Positions 8,216-16,939 of a stretch of 64,000 bases of DNA are shown piece after piece. The DNA is from Nitrososphaerota archaeon (GTDB lineage: Archaea > Thermoproteota > Nitrososphaeria > Nitrososphaerales > UBA183): assembly GCA_029784825.1 (NCBI GenBank), contig JAFMAU010000003.1:34378-98377 (forward strand). The letters are read 5' to 3'. Within the stretch, counting starts at the first letter, position 1. Each line of letters opens with the position of its first letter. The notes under the pieces are model-generated. The model was not told the origin of the DNA. It made no database searches and saw only the letters and a program-made list of their open reading frames with translations. The translations under genes and the position numbers were made by a program.

Positions 8216-9376
8216 TTGAACTTCTCCTACTTCCTGCCGACAAAGGTCGTCTTCGGCTTCGGCTCGCTCGCGGGGATTGGCCAGGAAGCGAAGTCTCTGA
8301 AGGCGACCAGGGCCCTGATCGTGACCGACAGGGTGATGGTGAAGACGGGGGCGGTCCAGAAGGTCGTTTCGGCCATGGGTGGAGTCTCTGCCGATGTCTT
8401 TGAGGACGTCGAGGCCGAGCCGAGGGTGGAGGTCGCCGACGCCGTAGCACAGAAGGTGAGGGGCGGGAAGTACGACGTCGTGGTGGGGGTGGGCGGAGGA
8501 AGCTCGATGGACATGGCGAAGGTTGCGGCTGCGTTCGCGACCAACGAGGGCCCGGCCAGGAAGTACGTGGGGAACAACCTGTTCGCGAACACGCCGGTGA
8601 AATCGATGATGGTGCCGACCACCGCGGGGACGGGCGCAGAGCTCACAGTGACCTCGATGGTGACCGTCGACGGCCACAAGCAGTGGATCAACAGTCCGCT
8701 GATGCTCCCCACGGTCGCGGTGGTGGACCCCGAGCTCACGCTGACGATGCCCCAGGGAGTGACCGCAGCCACCGGCATGGACGCGCTCTGCCACAACACC
8801 GAAGCCTACCTTTCTGGGCTCGCAAACCCCATCACTGATGCGGCTGCGCTCGAAGGGATCAAATTGATCAGTTCAAACCTCGAGAAGGCGTACGACGACG
8901 GCTCCGACCGCAAGGCGAGGGAGGCGATGAGCCTGGGGGCGCTTCTCGGGGGCATAGCGCTGCAGGGTAAGATGGTCTACGGGCATTCGATCGGATACAC
9001 CATAGCCACGCGCTTCAGGCTGCCCCACGGAGTCTCCTGCGGCCTGCCGCTGCCCTACGTCATCGCCGGCTATTCGGTGGCCTGCGCCCCGAAGATGAAG
9101 AAGCTGGCTGAAGCCTTCGGGACGGACTCGTCGGCGGACGAACCCGACAAGCTGGGTCTGGCCGCAGCATACAGGGCCGGCGAGATTGCGGCGCACCTCA
9201 AGATCCCTCGCAGCATGAAGGAGCTCGGGGTGAAGAAGGAGGACATTCCAGCTCTAGCCGCGGAGTGCATCAACATGTACCCGAGGCCGAACAGCCCGCT
9301 CGTCTTCGACGAGGGGACCATGACCAAGTTCTACGAAGCGATGTGGGAAGGGCAGCTGGCAATGAGCCTCCCCTGA
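8216..9376 (+). CDS. Iron-containing alcohol dehydrogenase family protein
   Basis: The 386-residue protein belongs to the group III (iron-dependent) alcohol dehydrogenases. It shows the NAD(P)-binding GGGSSMDMAKV, the conserved TTAGTGAELT, and the metal-site histidine regions DALCHNTEAYLSG, YGHSIGYT and LPHGVSCGLPLPYV. The substrate is unknown: primary alcohols, lactaldehyde or hydroxyacids are all possible. The TTG start at 8216 has a purine-rich GAAGGAGA just upstream and a TATA-like element about 28 nt away. The gene is divergent from the aconitase X operon. Confidence 0.88.
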   Translation: MNFSYFLPTKVVFGFGSLAGIGQEAKSLKATRALIVTDRVMVKTGAVQKVVSAMGGVSADVFEDVEAEPRVEVADAVAQKVRGGKYDVVVGVGGGSSMDMAKVAAAFATNEGPARKYVGNNLFANTPVKSMMVPTTAGTGAELTVTSMVTVDGHKQWINSPLMLPTVAVVDPELTLTMPQGVTAATGMDALCHNTEAYLSGLANPITDAAALEGIKLISSNLEKAYDDGSDRKAREAMSLGALLGGIALQGKMVYGHSIGYTIATRFRLPHGVSCGLPLPYVIAGYSVACAPKMKKLAEAFGTDSSADEPDKLGLAAAYRAGEIAAHLKIPRSMKELGVKKEDIPALAAECINMYPRPNSPLVFDEGTMTKFYEAMWEGQLAMSLP

Positions 9377-9452
9377 TTGTGAATGCCAGTCCCTTCCGCC
9401 AGTGACGGCTACGCGAGCGGTCGTTGGAAAAAAGGCCGGGACGGACCTGCGC

Positions 9453-9728
9453 CTAGGCGGGTCCGTAGATGGCGTTGAATTCGCTCACAGAGTGGCGAGT
9501 AGGAGGATTCACCGAAGCCAGCAGTCGCTCCAGGGACTCCTTGCTCTCGGACTGCCAGACGCAGTAGGCCCTCGGGGCATCCTTCGAAAGGAGGACGCGC
9601 TGAAGGCTGAATCCCTTCGGCAGCTTTCCTGACTTTGCATTCGAGATGATCCCGGAAACGACCGAGACCACGTCGTTGGTCTTGGCGCTGTCCCACTCGT
9701 GCTGCACGACGAATGTCTTCGTGTCCAT
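9453..9728 (-). CDS. Small ferredoxin-fold protein, DUF4242-like
   Basis: The 91-residue protein begins KTFVVQHEW and contains RAYCVWQSESKESLERLL and SEFNAIYGPA. This pattern of strands with an aromatic-Cys-aromatic centre recalls the DUF4242 or dimeric alpha/beta-barrel small proteins, with no assigned reaction. The ATG at 9728 begins the conserved part; a GTG at 9782 in frame would add 18 residues of low-complexity sequence. The gene is divergent from the HTH regulator at 9827 and shares its AT-rich promoter region near 9793-9803. Confidence 0.55.
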   Translation of the reverse strand: MDTKTFVVQHEWDSAKTNDVVSVVSGIISNAKSGKLPKGFSLQRVLLSKDAPRAYCVWQSESKESLERLLASVNPPTRHSVSEFNAIYGPA

Positions 9729-9826
9729 GGCGACTGTCGCGGCTCCACTGGGGATAGGCGTTCTGCCAGCGGCCGCCGGCACTGTGCGGAAAGGCTTTTT
9801 GATGAGGATTACGTGCGAGAAGGACG

Positions 9827-10528
9827 ATGTTCGACGTTTCGCTCAGGCTCGACCACCAGATGCCGTTCAGCAACCTTTCGAAGGCGTTCCCAAAGGCCAG
9901 GATCCAGAGATGGTGCAACCTCCAGGTCGACATCCTGGAGATAGAGACCCCGGTCGAGGGCGAGTCGGCGAAGGCGGAGTCGTGGCTGAGGCAGGCGGTG
10001 AAGAAGCTCGGGGCCAAGCTCATCCGGATCAACAGATACTCGCCAAAGTCGTTCGAGGCGGTCGTCGGCTGCAAGTGCGCGATGGACAACTCCTCGGTGT
10101 CCGTCATCGAGTGGGCTGGGTGCATACCGGTGATGCCGGTGAATTATGGAGACGGTCTCGAGTACTGCAGGCTGCTCGCGTTCACCAAGGAAAACCTGAA
10201 CAGCGCCATAACGAGGCTCTCGAAGATATCCAAGCTTGAGATAACAAGCAAGAGCGTCGTGCCTAGGGAGTCGGCCAAGGGCGCGATAACCATACCCGTC
10301 GACGAGTTCCTGGGGTCGCTCACAGGAAAGCAGCTCGCGGCTTTTATGTCAGCCATGCAACTGGGCTACTACAGCCTGCCCAAGCGTGTGACGATGGAAG
10401 AAGTGGCCAGGAGCCAGGGAATGAAGCGCTCGACCTACGAGGAGCACCTCAGGAAGGCGGAGCTGAAGATACTGCAGTCGATGAGGCCCTACGCCAGGCT
10501 GGCCTACATGTCCGCCAAGAGCAAGTAG
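9827..10528 (+). CDS. HTH_10 (bacterio-opsin activator-type) transcriptional regulator
   Basis: The 233-residue protein ends in a C-terminal helix-turn-helix of the bacterio-opsin activator type: LTGKQLAAFMSAMQLGYY, then MEEVARSQGMKRSTYEEHLRKAE. The N-terminal 150 residues form a poorly conserved sensor-like domain. Such proteins are abundant in Haloarchaea and Thaumarchaeota and act as DNA-binding regulators; the target here is unknown. The ATG follows a TTTTTGA tract near 9795 by about 28 nt, which suggests a leaderless mRNA. Regulation of the divergent small gene at 9453 is a reasonable guess. Confidence 0.85.
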   Translation: MFDVSLRLDHQMPFSNLSKAFPKARIQRWCNLQVDILEIETPVEGESAKAESWLRQAVKKLGAKLIRINRYSPKSFEAVVGCKCAMDNSSVSVIEWAGCIPVMPVNYGDGLEYCRLLAFTKENLNSAITRLSKISKLEITSKSVVPRESAKGAITIPVDEFLGSLTGKQLAAFMSAMQLGYYSLPKRVTMEEVARSQGMKRSTYEEHLRKAELKILQSMRPYARLAYMSAKSK

Positions 10529-10535
10529 AGACCAA

Positions 10536-10994
10536 TCACTGGTAGGGAAGGCGTCCGTTGCCTCCGGCGATGTGGGGTTTGATCCTCTGCTCGATCATCG
10601 ATTTGGGCGCTGCCCCGACCAGGCCGTCCACGGCCTCTCCGTCCTTGAATATCAGGACGGTCGGGATGCCCTGTATGCCGAACTCGCGGGCAACGTTCGG
10701 GTTGTCGTCCACGTTCAGCTTCCCGAACGTGACCTTGCCGGCCATCTCCGCCGATAGCTCGTCCAGGATCGGCGAAACCACCTTGCAGGGGCCGCACCAA
10801 GGCGCCCAGAAGTCGACCACCATCACAGGATGGTTCCTCACTGTGTTGTGGAAGTCGGCGTCGGTCAGGTTGATCGGGGCGCCGGAGGCCTTCGCGGGAG
10901 CCCCCTGGGCTGACGAGGTTCCGCGCCTCATCATTTCCCCCAACCTCTGCGCTTGAATCCGTTCGATTTCATCGTCTGTCGTCGTTTGATACAC
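10536..10994 (-). CDS. trxA: Thioredoxin with an N-terminal extension
   Basis: The 152-residue protein has the thioredoxin fold with active site WAPWCGPCK (Cys67 and Cys70), the conserved Asp in VVDFWAP and the cis-Pro region IPTVLIFKDGE. It would act as a cytoplasmic dithiol reductant. About 40 residues precede the domain, including a charged helix (DEIERIQAQRLGEMMRR) seen in other archaeal thioredoxins. The GTG start at 10994 has a TATA-like TAATAATATACG near 11020-11031, about 30 nt upstream. It converges on the HTH_10 gene. Confidence 0.92.
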   Translation of the reverse strand: MYQTTTDDEIERIQAQRLGEMMRRGTSSAQGAPAKASGAPINLTDADFHNTVRNHPVMVVDFWAPWCGPCKVVSPILDELSAEMAGKVTFGKLNVDDNPNVAREFGIQGIPTVLIFKDGEAVDGLVGAAPKSMIEQRIKPHIAGGNGRLPYQ

Positions 10995-11155
10995 CTGCTC
11001 TCCCGGTCGGGGCCCGGGCGTATATTATTACCGCTGGCAGCCGCCGGCTCTCCCGCGGAAGAGGCCCGGCTGGGCGCGGTCCCCTCGCAAGGGTGAAAAT
11101 CGTGACCGCCGTTTATTATCGCCGAGCCGGCGAAGGCGCTCCGAGAATCGTGCAG

Positions 11156-11770
11156 ATGGTCAAGCTGGACCTGAGGAAGGAGATGCAGGAGTACTATCAG
11201 TCGCCCGCGGGCGAAGCGGTGGTAATCAAGGTGCCGAAGACGCGGTTCATCATGGTCGACTGCAAGGGAGCTCCGGAAAGCGCTTCGTTCGCGGGTGCCA
11301 TCCAAACCATGTACGGACTGGCGTTCACGCTCAAGTTCAAGGCGAAGAAGAAGCTCGGCAAGGACTTTCCTGTGATGCCCTTGGAGGGCCTGTGGTGGGT
11401 GAAGGGCGACGGCTTCGACGCGAAGAAGAGAGACGATTGGCTCTGGACACTGATGATAATGCAGCCGAGCCTAGTAACGAGGGGGATGTTCGAGGAGGCG
11501 CTGGAGGAGCTGAAGCGGAAGAAGGCGACCTCCGCGATTCTGCCTGCTCGACTGGAAACGTTTGAGGAGGGGCTGAGCCTACAGACGATGCATGCGGGGC
11601 CCTGCTCGACCGAAACCGGGACGATTGCCAAAATCGAAGCGTTCGCCAGGGAGAACGGATACAGGATGACCGGCAAGCATCATGAAGTCTACCTCGGCGA
11701 CCCCAGGCGGGCAGCTCCGTCGAAACTGAAAACAGTGATTAGACACCCGATTGCGGGGTCAGAGACATGA
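11156..11770 (+). CDS. GyrI-like small-molecule-binding domain protein
   Basis: The 204-residue protein matches the stand-alone GyrI-like/UCP031644 type: it begins VKLDLRKEMQEYY and carries MPLEGLWWV, LMIMQPSLVT, the basic-helix region, and GKHHEVYLGDPRRAAPSKLKTVIR. Members bind or hydrolyse small hydrophobic ligands in some cases, but no activity is known for this one. The start at ATG 11156 agrees with the family N-terminus and sits 38-45 nt after TTTATTAT at 11111-11118; in-frame GTGs at 11150 and 11093 are alternatives. The stop overlaps the next gene by ATGA, so the two are coupled. Confidence 0.8.
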   Translation: MVKLDLRKEMQEYYQSPAGEAVVIKVPKTRFIMVDCKGAPESASFAGAIQTMYGLAFTLKFKAKKKLGKDFPVMPLEGLWWVKGDGFDAKKRDDWLWTLMIMQPSLVTRGMFEEALEELKRKKATSAILPARLETFEEGLSLQTMHAGPCSTETGTIAKIEAFARENGYRMTGKHHEVYLGDPRRAAPSKLKTVIRHPIAGSET

Positions 11771-12213
11771 TCTGCCCCAAATGCGGTAAGCAAGCTCCTG
11801 ACGGGGCCGCCTTCTGCCCTTTCTGCGGTAGTGACCTGAAGCGGGTCACGCCCAGCCAGAGCATGATGCTTCTGACCTCCAACTACGCCCCTGGCTACAA
11901 GGTGGACAAGGTCCTGGGACTGACCTACGGGATCACCGTCCGGTCGCGAGGGCTCGGGGGCAACATCATGGCTGGGCTGCGCACTATTGGAGGCGGTGAG
12001 ATCAAAGAGTATAGCGAAATGGCCCATCAGGCGAGGCAGCAGGCGCTGGACAGGTTGGCCGAGCATGCCAAGAGCATGGGCGCGAACGCGGTCATGAGTG
12101 TGATGTTCGACTCGACGGAGATCGGCACGACCATGGACGAGATAATCGCGTTCGGCACGGCCGTCGTCATCTCGCCGGTCAGCGGTCCGCAGGAATTCGT
12201 GAAGTTGAGCTAA
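11767..12213 (+). CDS. Zinc-ribbon plus YbjQ (UPF0145) family protein
   Basis: The 148-residue protein joins an N-terminal zinc ribbon (CPKCGKQ and CPFCGSD, residues 3-22) to a YbjQ domain with YGITVRSRGLGGNI and ARQQALDRLAEHAKSMGANAV. YbjQ proteins form pentamers of unknown function, once suggested to bind heavy metals. The gene is coupled by ATGA overlap to the GyrI-like gene. The ribbon fusion hints at a nucleic-acid or protein scaffold, but nothing more can be said. Confidence 0.82.
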   Translation: MICPKCGKQAPDGAAFCPFCGSDLKRVTPSQSMMLLTSNYAPGYKVDKVLGLTYGITVRSRGLGGNIMAGLRTIGGGEIKEYSEMAHQARQQALDRLAEHAKSMGANAVMSVMFDSTEIGTTMDEIIAFGTAVVISPVSGPQEFVKLS

Positions 12214-12345
12214 GCGAAGTGCAAGGCGGTCTGCATCAGGTAGAACCCATCCAAGCGCTTCGCATGGACACGCCAAGGTGAAAGTCCACAGAACCAACGC
12301 GCATCAGACTTATAGACCACCGAAAAAGGAAGTTCAGAATTCAAA

Positions 12346-13809
12346 ATGAAGATGTTCGTTGGCGGAGAATTGGTAGAATCCCATACGAAGGCCACCTTCA
12401 ACGTGGCAAACCCGGCAACGGGTGAGGTCGTGGACTCGGTCCCGAAGGGGGACAGAGAGGACGTGAAGGAAGCTGTTGACAATGCGAAGAGTGCTTTCAG
12501 GAAGTGGTCGGAGGCGCCCTCCCTCGACCGTTCGAGGGTGCTGTTCAAGATTGCGGAGCTTGTCAGGGCTAATCTCGAGGAGCTTGCGAAGACGCTCACA
12601 ACCGAGCAGGGAAAACCTCTTGGAGAGGCGAGGGGCGAAATCGGGTCCTTCGCCAACAGCTGTGAATACTACGCTGGCCTCATCGGAAGAGAGAGGGGGG
12701 CGCACACACCCTTCTCAACCGGCGAGGGTTACTTCATAGTGACAAAGCGGCCCATCGGAGTGGTGGGTGCAATCCTGCCCTGGAACTTCCCTGTGTCGCT
12801 GATGGGCTGGAAAGTCGCTCCGGGGCTTGCAGCCGGAAACACCTTCGTGGTAAAACCTGCAAGTTCGACCCCGCTGACAGATATCAAGGTCGCGGCGCTT
12901 GCGGTCAAGGCAGGGCTGCCCCCCGGCGCATTGAACGTGGTCACCGGGCCGGGAGCTGTGGTCGGCGAGGAGCTGCTTGACAACCCGAAGGTCTCGAAGA
13001 TCGCGTTCACTGGAGAGACGGCGACGGGGCGCCGAATCATGGAGGGCTCTGCCAAGTACATCAAGAGGCTGACGCTGGAGCTGGGCGGCTCCGATCCGAT
13101 GATCGTCTGCGACGACGCGGACATCGACCTCGCGGTGGAGGGCGCAGCCTGGGGCAGGTTCAGGAACGCTGGGCAGTCCTGCACTTCGGTCAAGAGGCTC
13201 TTCCTCTTCAAGTCGATAGCCGACATATTCACGAAGAAGCTGGCCGAGAAGGTGATGACCATCCACATCGGGAACGGGCTCGATCAGGGCACCCACATGG
13301 GACCGATCCACAACCAGCCCCAGAGGGAGAAGGTAGAGGAGATGGTCGAGGACGCGAAGGGCAGGGACGCGAAGGTCCTGGTCGGCGGGGAACGGCCCAA
13401 AGACAAGGCGTTCCAGAAGGGCCTCTTCTACGAGCCCACCCTGCTGAAGGACGTCGACTACGACGCGATGATGGCAAAGGAGGAATGCTTCGGCCCGGCG
13501 CTGCCGATTTTCGTCGTGAACGACCTGGAGGAGGCGATAGAGCGGGCCAACGACACGATCTACGGCCTCGGGTCATCAGTATGGACCAAGGACATGGAGA
13601 GGGCTTACCACGCAGCAGAGAGAATCGAGGCGGGAACCACCTGGGTCAACTCGCCGCCAATCGCCAGGGCTGAGGTGCCCTTCGGCGGGTTCAAGCAGAG
13701 CGGCTTTGGAAGGGAGCTTGGCATCGAGGGGCTCGACCACTACTACGAGACCAAGAGCATCCAGGTGCTCGAATACGGCAAAGGGAAGAAGTGGAAGTTC
13801 CCGGTATAG
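12346..13809 (+). CDS. NAD(P)-dependent aldehyde dehydrogenase (succinate-semialdehyde DH-like)
   Basis: The 487-residue enzyme is a full-length ALDH. Landmarks are PWNFPVSLMGWK, the Glu-bearing LELGGSDPMIVC, catalytic Cys in NAGQSCTSVKR and the C-terminal FGGFKQSGFGRELG. Overall character resembles succinate-semialdehyde or medium-chain semialdehyde dehydrogenases, but the substrate cannot be set. It is clearly different from the ALDH at 52246, which lies in the sugar cluster. CTTATAG near 12309 lies about 30 nt before the ATG. It stands alone between YbjQ and the convergent thermopsin gene. Confidence 0.88.
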   Translation: MKMFVGGELVESHTKATFNVANPATGEVVDSVPKGDREDVKEAVDNAKSAFRKWSEAPSLDRSRVLFKIAELVRANLEELAKTLTTEQGKPLGEARGEIGSFANSCEYYAGLIGRERGAHTPFSTGEGYFIVTKRPIGVVGAILPWNFPVSLMGWKVAPGLAAGNTFVVKPASSTPLTDIKVAALAVKAGLPPGALNVVTGPGAVVGEELLDNPKVSKIAFTGETATGRRIMEGSAKYIKRLTLELGGSDPMIVCDDADIDLAVEGAAWGRFRNAGQSCTSVKRLFLFKSIADIFTKKLAEKVMTIHIGNGLDQGTHMGPIHNQPQREKVEEMVEDAKGRDAKVLVGGERPKDKAFQKGLFYEPTLLKDVDYDAMMAKEECFGPALPIFVVNDLEEAIERANDTIYGLGSSVWTKDMERAYHAAERIEAGTTWVNSPPIARAEVPFGGFKQSGFGRELGIEGLDHYYETKSIQVLEYGKGKKWKFPV

Positions 13810-13871
13810 GCTGTCAAAGAACGCGATCCTTCTCACAGAGCGGGCCGCGAAATCAGAATCCAGATGATTCT

Positions 13872-15614
13872 CTAGAAAGGCACTGCCGGCGGAGGCGGGG
13901 AAGCGGCTGGCGGCCGCCTGCGCCTGAGAGCCATGAAAGCGGCAACGATGACTGCGAAGACCAGAACCGTCGACCCGACGCCCAGGAAAAAGCCAGTCGT
14001 CTCGGCCGATGAGGTGGAACCCGACGGCGTCTCTGAGGTCAAGCTGCTGGTGGCGGTGGAGGACGTGGACGAGCCTCCCGAGGCCGTCGTGGTCCCCGAA
14101 GAGGAAGTGGAGGTCAGGGAGGTGGAAGTGCTCGTTGTGCCGGTCGTCTGACCCGTTGACGCGGGCGAAGCGTGCAGGGTGCTCGGGTCCAGCGCGAGGG
14201 AGGCGCTGCCCAGGTAGGAGTAGTTCGGGGCTGGTCCTGGAGCGAGTTGCGCGATGCCGTTCGCGTATGTCACGACAAGGTTGTCTGCGGCTTCGCCGGT
14301 GTTACCGCTGAATCCGTAGTAGGATGGGAACGAAACCAGACTCGGGCTTGTGGCGTTCTGGTAGAACAGGCCGAGCGTCGAATTCAGTTGCGCGAAGTGG
14401 GCGGTTTCGAGGTTGGCTTCGCCTGCGAAGACCAGCTCCGCGTCGTAATAGTCGCCGACTGGCGTTGTCGAGTTCCCGTTGACGTCGAAGTAGGCGGCTT
14501 GTATGCTGGAGTCGTGGATGGTGACGTTGTCAAACCATCTGGTCGGGGATGAGACTGCGGTCCCGTTCGAGAGCAAGCGATACCCGAACTGGACCATCAC
14601 CCCAGTCTTCTGCAGGACGGCCGCGTTCACCAAGAGTCCGATGCGGAGGGGGAGAGCGTAGGTGTTGTTGCTCGGAGAGTAGTCATAGACGTATCCCTTT
14701 CCCGGGGAGTTGGGGTTTGTGGGCGAGACGAAGCCCCCCTTCAGGAAGTTGGTCGATGTCACAGTCTGATTGCTCAGGAAGCCCGAAAGGTCTGTGCTGT
14801 TCCAGATCTCGTCCCCGAACGAGACCTTCGAGGCCGAGGTCACGAAGTCCGGCGTGTTCTGGACCCAGTAGTCCTTCTGCACCGAGCTTCCGTTGTCCGC
14901 GACTACCAGCACTGCGTTGAGCTGCAGCGTAGCTCCCGCAACGTTGACGCCGTAACGGAAGGCGTTCGGAGTGTTGACCTGGAGCGCGGAGATGTTGGCG
15001 ACGCCCGCTATCCGGCCAGTCCTGACTTCGTATGGGACTGCCACGCCGGAGTCGTTGTAGATCCCAAACGAGGCGATTCCGGAAGCCAGCGGAGGCGGGG
15101 CGACGGGACCGTAGCTGAAAGGCGTGCTGGGATGGAGACTGTAACCAAGCTCAACACTGGCCCTGTAGAGGTAGGCGTAGAACAGCATGTAGAACTGCCC
15201 CATCGGGAGCGCGACTGTGTTCTCCACGCTGGTCCCGTTCTGGTAGGTCATCGAATTGGAGATGGGGTCGTTGGGGTCGCTCGCGAACAGGTTGTACTGG
15301 GCCGAAGTCATCACGGCGACCGAAATCGGAACGTCGCTGGACACGGAGTACTGCAGCACCGATTTGTTCGAAAAGGAATCGATCTCCACGTTCTGGTAGT
15401 ACCCTCGGCGCAGCGTGAAGGACTGAGTCAGGGGCACCGAGGTTGCTGACGTACCGGGCAACTTCGGCGCCGGCGGGCCTCTAGTCGCCACCGCGGGAGG
15501 GGGCAGTTGGGCTGCGAGCATTGAGAAGACCAGCAGAAAGGAGAGGACGGCGAGTCTTCCCTTGCCCTCCTCTTTGAGCGTGGGCAATCTCCGGCTTCTC
15601 GATGCTTTGGCCAA
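13872..15614 (-). CDS. Thermopsin-family (A5) secreted acid protease
   Basis: The 580-residue protein has a basic N-terminus and hydrophobic signal (about residues 20-40), then the thermopsin landmarks: ASGIASFGIYNDSG, the PYEVRT turn, LQLNAVLVV and DYWVQNTPDF. The C-terminus has a 60-residue Ser/Thr/Gly stalk, a membrane helix and an arginine-rich end, so the enzyme is probably displayed on the cell surface. Thermopsins are pepsin-like enzymes working at low pH, which suggests an acidic habitat. The family's catalytic residues are not firmly known, so activity is not proven by motif. Confidence 0.82.
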   Translation of the reverse strand: MAKASRSRRLPTLKEEGKGRLAVLSFLLVFSMLAAQLPPPAVATRGPPAPKLPGTSATSVPLTQSFTLRRGYYQNVEIDSFSNKSVLQYSVSSDVPISVAVMTSAQYNLFASDPNDPISNSMTYQNGTSVENTVALPMGQFYMLFYAYLYRASVELGYSLHPSTPFSYGPVAPPPLASGIASFGIYNDSGVAVPYEVRTGRIAGVANISALQVNTPNAFRYGVNVAGATLQLNAVLVVADNGSSVQKDYWVQNTPDFVTSASKVSFGDEIWNSTDLSGFLSNQTVTSTNFLKGGFVSPTNPNSPGKGYVYDYSPSNNTYALPLRIGLLVNAAVLQKTGVMVQFGYRLLSNGTAVSSPTRWFDNVTIHDSSIQAAYFDVNGNSTTPVGDYYDAELVFAGEANLETAHFAQLNSTLGLFYQNATSPSLVSFPSYYGFSGNTGEAADNLVVTYANGIAQLAPGPAPNYSYLGSASLALDPSTLHASPASTGQTTGTTSTSTSLTSTSSSGTTTASGGSSTSSTATSSLTSETPSGSTSSAETTGFFLGVGSTVLVFAVIVAAFMALRRRRPPAASPPPPAVPF

Positions 15615-15840
15615 TTGGTGGGATTCGACTTCTGGATGGCTGCCTGCGTTCCAATCATTAATGCCTTTTCCATGGTCAGTCCGACTTCCCTCCGCAATTG
15701 CCCCGAGATTGTGCGGCCTGACTGGTGTGCGTTGTGGTCCTTGGGGCCGATGGGAAGAGACTCCGCGAGGTCCTCTCTAATCAGGCTGGTTCAGGGTTTC
15801 TTGGGGACGGCCTCTGGTTGTTCTGGCGGCTCGGCTGCGA

Positions 15841-16275
15841 TCAACCGTTTTGGGCTTCCTTGCGGTCAGCCATCCGAGGACGACCCATCCCGCTCTTCAC
15901 AGCTGCGGCCGTCAGAATCGCTCCAATCACGACTAGTGCGATGCCACTATAGTTGCGGCTGTAGACCGGCAGATTGCCTGCGGGGAGAGGCAGGCAAGAG
16001 GGAGGAGGATCCAGAGGAGTGTACGAAGCAGACGTTATGCTGCACGTAGCGTTGTAATCGACGTGAGTCCATGAGGGAGGACTCCAGATCGGGTACATTG
16101 AGTAGGTGACGGGGACGCTTTGGTAGCCGGAGGACGTGCACCCAGGTGCGCAGGTCTCGAAGTGGCCTTGCACCTCATAGATGGTGTAGTAGACGGCTCC
16201 GAAGACGGCAAGATACAGGCCGGCGACTATGAGGGCCAGTCCAACCAAGAGGCCGACTTTCCATGCGCGTCTCAA
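15841..16275 (-). CDS. Two-membrane-segment protein of unknown function
   Basis: The 144-residue protein has a membrane helix at about residues 8-30 and a second at about 108-128. The loop between is Pro/Ser/Tyr-rich with five cysteines (CAPGC, CSI, SCLPL), predicted outside the cell. The start TTG at 16275 follows a possible overlapping gene. No family is recognised. The 226-bp gap to the thermopsin gene shows nothing clear. Confidence 0.5.
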   Translation of the reverse strand: MRRAWKVGLLVGLALIVAGLYLAVFGAVYYTIYEVQGHFETCAPGCTSSGYQSVPVTYSMYPIWSPPSWTHVDYNATCSITSASYTPLDPPPSCLPLPAGNLPVYSRNYSGIALVVIGAILTAAAVKSGMGRPRMADRKEAQNG

Positions 16276-16546
16276 TGGCCCCGGGCCCCGTTGGGTGAGC
16301 GGTATTCCGAATTGTCGTGGGCCATTTGTTCCCGCCGTGCATGCTGATGCCCGCTCTGCCCGCCAGCATGTTTCCGTACGAGGCTTGGCGCGGCCTCGCG
16401 GTGTCGTGGCAAGTCAGGCAAATCCACTTGGTGTGGAAGTGTCCATCCCAAACATACGCCTTGCGGTCGAACCGCCCACTCCGAGGAGGAACGAGCCTCC
16501 AAGAGATGCTTGAGTGGCGAATCAACCGACTTTCCACAATCCCCAA
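16175..16546 (-). CDS. Possible small Cys/His-bearing protein
   Basis: An open frame of 123 codons lies between the membrane protein and uS10. Residues 25-95 look coding, with AYVWDGHFHTKW followed by CLTCHDTARPR, a CxxCH-type knuckle. The last 35 residues overlap the start of the next gene and look like noise. It may be a small metal-binding protein or a relic. Little else supports it, and on the other strand this 350-bp interval shows only the uS10 promoter. Confidence 0.3.
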   Translation of the reverse strand: MGIVESRLIRHSSISWRLVPPRSGRFDRKAYVWDGHFHTKWICLTCHDTARPRQASYGNMLAGRAGISMHGGNKWPTTIRNTAHPTGPGAIETRMESRPLGWTGPHSRRPVSCRLRSRLLHHL

Positions 16547-16627
16547 AATTGGGGGCGTAAACCGCAGACTTCCCAGAGCCGCTGGAAAAAACAGCTAAAT
16601 AGACTCTGGCAGGCCGCATGAAAGAAA

Positions 16628-16939
16628 ATGCCTCAGTACGCCAGGATCAAGCTTACGAGCACAAACCTCCCCGAGCTCGAGAAGGTGGCCAAGGACATCA
16701 GGGACATCGCCGAGAAGACCGGCGTCAAGGTGAAGGGGCCCCAGCCGCTTCCGACCAAGAGGCTGAAGATAACGACCCGAAAGGCTCCCACGGGCGAGGG
16801 AAGCCACACCTTCGACCATTGGCAGCTGAGGATTCACAAGAGGATACTTGACGTCCAGCCCGACGACAGGACGATGCGGGCAATTACGAAGCTCAGGATT
16901 CCCGACGACGTCAAGGTCGAAATGATTCTGACGGCCTAG
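16628..16939 (+). CDS. rps10: Small ribosomal subunit protein uS10
   Basis: The 103-residue protein is archaeal uS10. It begins with YARIKLTSTNLPELEKVAKD, continues through KGPQPLPTKRLKITTRKAP and has the family end (DVKVEMILTA). It is part of the 30S head and is full length. CTAAATAG near 16594-16601 lies about 28 nt from the ATG. It is not beside an EF-1A gene here, and it overlaps the convergent epimerase by 4 bp. Confidence 0.96.
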   Translation: MPQYARIKLTSTNLPELEKVAKDIRDIAEKTGVKVKGPQPLPTKRLKITTRKAPTGEGSHTFDHWQLRIHKRILDVQPDDRTMRAITKLRIPDDVKVEMILTA

